This document shows, one piece after another, positions 61,640 to 64,000 of a DNA stretch of 64,000 nucleotides. Location: contig NZ_RRCN01000001.1 of assembly GCF_003863965.1 (NCBI RefSeq), positions 248,001 to 312,000 of the forward strand. The letters run 5' to 3'. The notes under the pieces are model-generated. The model was not told where the DNA came from. It did no database searches and saw only the letters and a list, made by a program, of their open reading frames with translations. Made by a program: the position numbers and the translations under genes. Every line of letters begins with the position of its first letter. The first letter of the stretch is position 1. The stretch is from Paenibacillus oralis. Lineage in GTDB: Bacteria > Bacillota > Bacilli > Paenibacillales > Paenibacillaceae.

Positions 61640-62655
61640 TATCCGATCACCTCCACATCAAGATCCCGTGCTTTCAGGAGCGCCAGCGTCCGGTCAACAT
61701 CGGCGTCCGCGCCCTCAAAAGAAACGGTAAGCTGCCCGTACGGCACTTCCTTGATCGTCGATATCGTCCCCTGCAGGATTGCGAAATTCACGCCGGTCTC
61801 CCGGACGACCTGGGACAATACCGACTCGTACGTCTTCGCCCCAAGGAACGTGATCTTCACCAGCCGGGACCATTCCGGACGCGGCACTGAAGCACCCAGC
61901 TTGACGCCTTCCTCCCCGGCGGCGTCCCGGTGAATAAACTCACGCGTGACCGGATGCTTCGGCTTCAGGAACACCTCGGTCACCGGCCCTTCCTCGACGA
62001 TGCCGCCCTCGTGAATGACCGCCACCCGGTCGCAGATGCTTTGAATGACGTGCATCTCGTGCGTAATGAGCAGGATTGTTAAATGAAACTTCTTATTGAT
62101 GTCCAGCAGCAGCTTCAAAATCGAGTCCGTCGTTTGCGGATCAAGCGCCGAAGTCGCTTCGTCGCACAGCAGGACATCGGGGTCGCTCGCCAGCGCCCGG
62201 GCGATGCCAACCCGCTGCTTCTGGCCCCCGGACAGCTGCGCCGGATATTTATGGCGGTGCTCTTCCAAACCGACCAATGCCAGCAAGCTGCCCACCTTTT
62301 CCGCAATGACCGCCTTCGGCGTTCCGATCAGCGTCAGTGGAAAAGCGATGTTATCATAGACGGTGGCCGACGACAGCAGGTTAAAATGCTGAAAAATCAT
62401 GCCGATTTTGCGCCGCTGCTGCTGCAGTTCGCGTTTGCCCAGCTTCGTCAGCTCCACGCCGCCGACCCACACCTCGCCTTCCGTCGGACGTTCAAGCAAG
62501 TTAATACAGCGGATCAGCGTGCTTTTGCCGGCCCCCGAGTGGCCGATGACGCCGAAGATTTCCCCTTTTTGCACGCTCATATTAAGGCCCGACAACGCGG
62601 TGGTTGACGTTTTTTTGCCGCTGTAAATTTTGGTGATGCCTTTGAGTTCAATCAA
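61639..62655 (-). CDS. metN: MetN, methionine ABC transporter ATPase
   Basis: About 338 residues. Walker A GHSGAGKSTL, signature LSGGQKQRVGIARAL, Walker B VLLCDEATSALDP, and the C-terminal NIL/ACT-like methionine-sensing domain (about 260-338) that gives transinhibition. I choose the TTG at 62655 (MIELKGITKIYSG); a GTG at 62676 would add seven residues without a better ribosome binding site. It is first after a SAM-I riboswitch. Confidence 0.97.
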   Translation of the reverse strand: MIELKGITKIYSGKKTSTTALSGLNMSVQKGEIFGVIGHSGAGKSTLIRCINLLERPTEGEVWVGGVELTKLGKRELQQQRRKIGMIFQHFNLLSSATVYDNIAFPLTLIGTPKAVIAEKVGSLLALVGLEEHRHKYPAQLSGGQKQRVGIARALASDPDVLLCDEATSALDPQTTDSILKLLLDINKKFHLTILLITHEMHVIQSICDRVAVIHEGGIVEEGPVTEVFLKPKHPVTREFIHRDAAGEEGVKLGASVPRPEWSRLVKITFLGAKTYESVLSQVVRETGVNFAILQGTISTIKEVPYGQLTVSFEGADADVDRTLALLKARDLDVEVIG

Positions 62656-62692
62656 GCTCCTAACCCCCTTTTCCACACCATTTCCGCTTCAT

Positions 62693-62729
62693 ATAAATAA
62701 AGAGCCCCTGACAGAATCAAAGGGCTCTC
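62693..62729 (-). terminator. Expression-platform terminator of the SAM riboswitch
   Basis: On the minus strand AGAGCCC and GGGCTCT form the stem, followed by TTTATTTAT. Confidence 0.88.
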
Positions 62730-62746
62730 TTTACGTAAAGACAATG

Positions 62747-62903
62747 CCTTCTCATCTGCCAAAACCAATCCGCCACTGCAGCCATCGGTTTTGAAGGAAT
62801 TAGCACCATGACATCCGCCAAGCTCCGCGGGTACCCGCGAAAACACCTTGTCGAATCGGTTGCTGGGCTTCATCGGGCCTTTCCCTCCGCCTCTCTCGAT
62901 AAG
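62747..62903 (-). ncRNA. SAM-I (S-box) riboswitch upstream of metNPQ
   Basis: The minus strand has CTTATCGAGAGAGGCGGAGGG, GCCCGATGAAGCCCAGCAACC split around paired arms, AAGGTG, GGTGCTAATTCC and CAGATGAGAAGG in consensus order. A terminator follows. SAM binding stops transcription of metNPQ when methionine is plentiful. Confidence 0.95.
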
Positions 62904-63006
62904 AAAAATATTAAATTTGGAAGAAACTATTTCACGCTTTCTGAAACTATTGTTGAGTATAAAGACTTTCTCGCATTTTGTCAAAGGAAAAATAGCTCAT
63001 TGGAAG

Positions 63007-63723
63007 TCAGTTTGTTGCGACCTTTTTCCACCGCCGGTTCGTATAATCGAAAACGGTCCAGAAGGTTTCGCAAACCATGCGGTAACCCTGCTCCAAATCC
63101 CGCAGATGCCGGTCGAGATCCTCCAGTTCGATCTTCCCGTGAAGGGCCTGGTGCCGCTGCCACAGATCGTCCTTCATTTCCGAGTTCATGTAATGGATTT
63201 CCGTGTTCCGCCGGCGCCGCAGCACGCCCAGCACCTCGCGGTACTCCTCCTTAATCGCCGTCAGCTTGCTGCCCAGTTCGGAATGCACCTGAAGATGCGC
63301 GAATTGGCGCAGCACCGTAAAATAGGAAAAATGCGTCTTAACCTTGGACGTATTCAAATCAAACAGCTCGTTCAGCACCGTGCCTAGCTTATCCAAGGCG
63401 GAAAACACCCGAATGAATCCGTCCTTGTAAAAAAAGACGTACCGCGCATAATTCTCCCGCTCGTCCGCTCCCATATCATCCACGAAACCGGTCCGCACTT
63501 TTTTGCGGAAAAACGCCGCGGCAAACAGGCATTGCTCCAATTCGTCCAACGAGGTAATCAGGCCGTGCATCCAAACTTCCAGCTTACGGAAATCATGGGT
63601 AGGATCTTGATGCCGCTTCATTTCCTTCTGCAGCAGCTTCACGGTTTGCGCCATCGCACCCAACGTCTCGGCCAGCCGGCCTTCATTTCGTCTCGGCGGT
63701 TCGCCAAGTAAGCTTCGCAGCAT
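63007..63723 (-). CDS. HEPN-domain-like protein (Cthe_2314 type)
   Basis: 238 helical residues. The HEPN-type motif RxxxxH is in RRRRNTEIHYMNSEM (RNTEIH). Other helices contain MHGLITSLDELEQCLFAAAFF and FIRVFSALDKLGTVLNELFDL. HEPN proteins are often RNases in toxin-antitoxin or defence systems, but this type is also found as housekeeping single genes. It starts 15 bp after the UbiD-family gene, so the two may be cotranscribed. The family name is from memory and should be treated as probable. Confidence 0.7.
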   Translation of the reverse strand: MLRSLLGEPPRRNEGRLAETLGAMAQTVKLLQKEMKRHQDPTHDFRKLEVWMHGLITSLDELEQCLFAAAFFRKKVRTGFVDDMGADERENYARYVFFYKDGFIRVFSALDKLGTVLNELFDLNTSKVKTHFSYFTVLRQFAHLQVHSELGSKLTAIKEEYREVLGVLRRRRNTEIHYMNSEMKDDLWQRHQALHGKIELEDLDRHLRDLEQGYRMVCETFWTVFDYTNRRWKKVATN

Positions 63724-63738
63724 TCGTTTGTCCCCGTT

Positions 63739-64000
63739 TCACGAAAAATAGGATTTCCAGCGCCCATCCACCAAAGACACGATATCTTCCCGCGGAAACA
63801 GTTCGTCAGGATACCCCGGCTTCATCCGGGCATCGACGACCAGCGGCAGCCCGTAAGCCAGATGATGCTGCCGCACCTCGGCCGCGGCAAAAATATCGTC
63901 CGCCGGATTAAAGCGCGTAAACACCGTCCATAAAAAGGCGGTCTGATCCCGCGTCGCCGCGTCGGCGTCATCGACCAGAACGACCAGCGGCCAACTCGTG
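63739..64000 (-). CDS. UbiD-family decarboxylase, C-terminal part (cut by the window edge)
   Basis: About 87 residues are visible, from the window end to a TGA at 63739; the N-terminus lies outside. The blocks PLVVLVDDADA, FLWTVFTRFNPADDIF and VVDARMKPGYPDELFPRE match the end of UbiD-like decarboxylases (VDDDVD, ATRFDP-type segments). These enzymes use prenylated FMN. A UbiD-like enzyme takes part in late futalosine-pathway menaquinone synthesis, which fits with mqnE 6 kb away, but other aromatic acids are possible. Confidence 0.75.
   Translation of the reverse strand, partial: TSWPLVVLVDDADAATRDQTAFLWTVFTRFNPADDIFAAAEVRQHHLAYGLPLVVDARMKPGYPDELFPREDIVSLVDGRWKSYFS

Overview
The window looks like chromosome from a spore-forming member of the Bacillales, most likely a Paenibacillaceae (Paenibacillus-like) species. 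Reasons: B. subtilis-type genes (sdhCAB, dnaB-dnaI, ktrAB, hemQ, yumC, yutI, yuzB, sda, sinI/sinR, sipW, tasA), a YheC/D spore-coat type ATP-grasp gene, an S-layer (SLH) surface protein, and a futalosine-pathway menaquinone gene (mqnE). Most of it is well-packed core genome of moderate GC. About 48-55.6 kb is AT-richer accessory DNA.

Layout. 0-10.5 kb: a high-affinity potassium module. The minus-strand kdp operon runs Rossmann-like protein, 36-aa membrane peptide, kdpF, kdpA, kdpB, kdpC, and a duplicated KdpD sensor half. It follows a good promoter, a decayed-looking ydaO-like RNA, a full ydaO (c-di-AMP) riboswitch and a terminator. The membrane kinase half of KdpD and KdpE are encoded divergently. 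10.5-17.3 kb: a kinase-like gene and a 1974-aa SLH-anchored metallophosphoesterase. 18-22.7 kb: sdhCAB and a divergent LysR regulator. 23-26.5 kb: a second potassium operon (ktrB, ktrA, CPA1 antiporter) behind its own ydaO riboswitch. 26.8-35.2 kb: a CPBP membrane protease, uvrC with a large insertion, trxA, dnaI and dnaB. 35.4-39.5 kb: a biofilm-matrix locus with a SinI-like gene, a TapA-like secreted acidic protein, SipW, TasA/CalY and SinR, with three SinR-box-like palindromes upstream. 39.9-48.3 kb: yuiB, hemQ, NDH-2, yumC, sda among DnaA boxes, YheC/D, an AI-2E transporter and an SRAP protein. 48.4-55.3 kb: accessory genes (VUT transporter, YdeI, VOC/WYL pair, orphans, small XRE, lipoprotein, coiled coil). 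55.7-64 kb: Fe-S assembly (yutM, yutI), yuzB, mqnE, an SDR, a DUF2461 protein, metNPQ behind a SAM-I riboswitch, a HEPN-like gene and the C-terminus of a UbiD-family decarboxylase cut by the window edge.

How the genes work together. Two potassium uptake systems sit under c-di-AMP riboswitches, so second-messenger control of K+ is the main regulatory theme. SinI and SinR homologues flank the matrix operon they probably control. Non-coding DNA carries at least three families of roughly 180-210 bp intergenic elements with inverted ends. All six complete copies lie between convergent genes. No rRNA, tRNA, IS element or CRISPR array was recognised.
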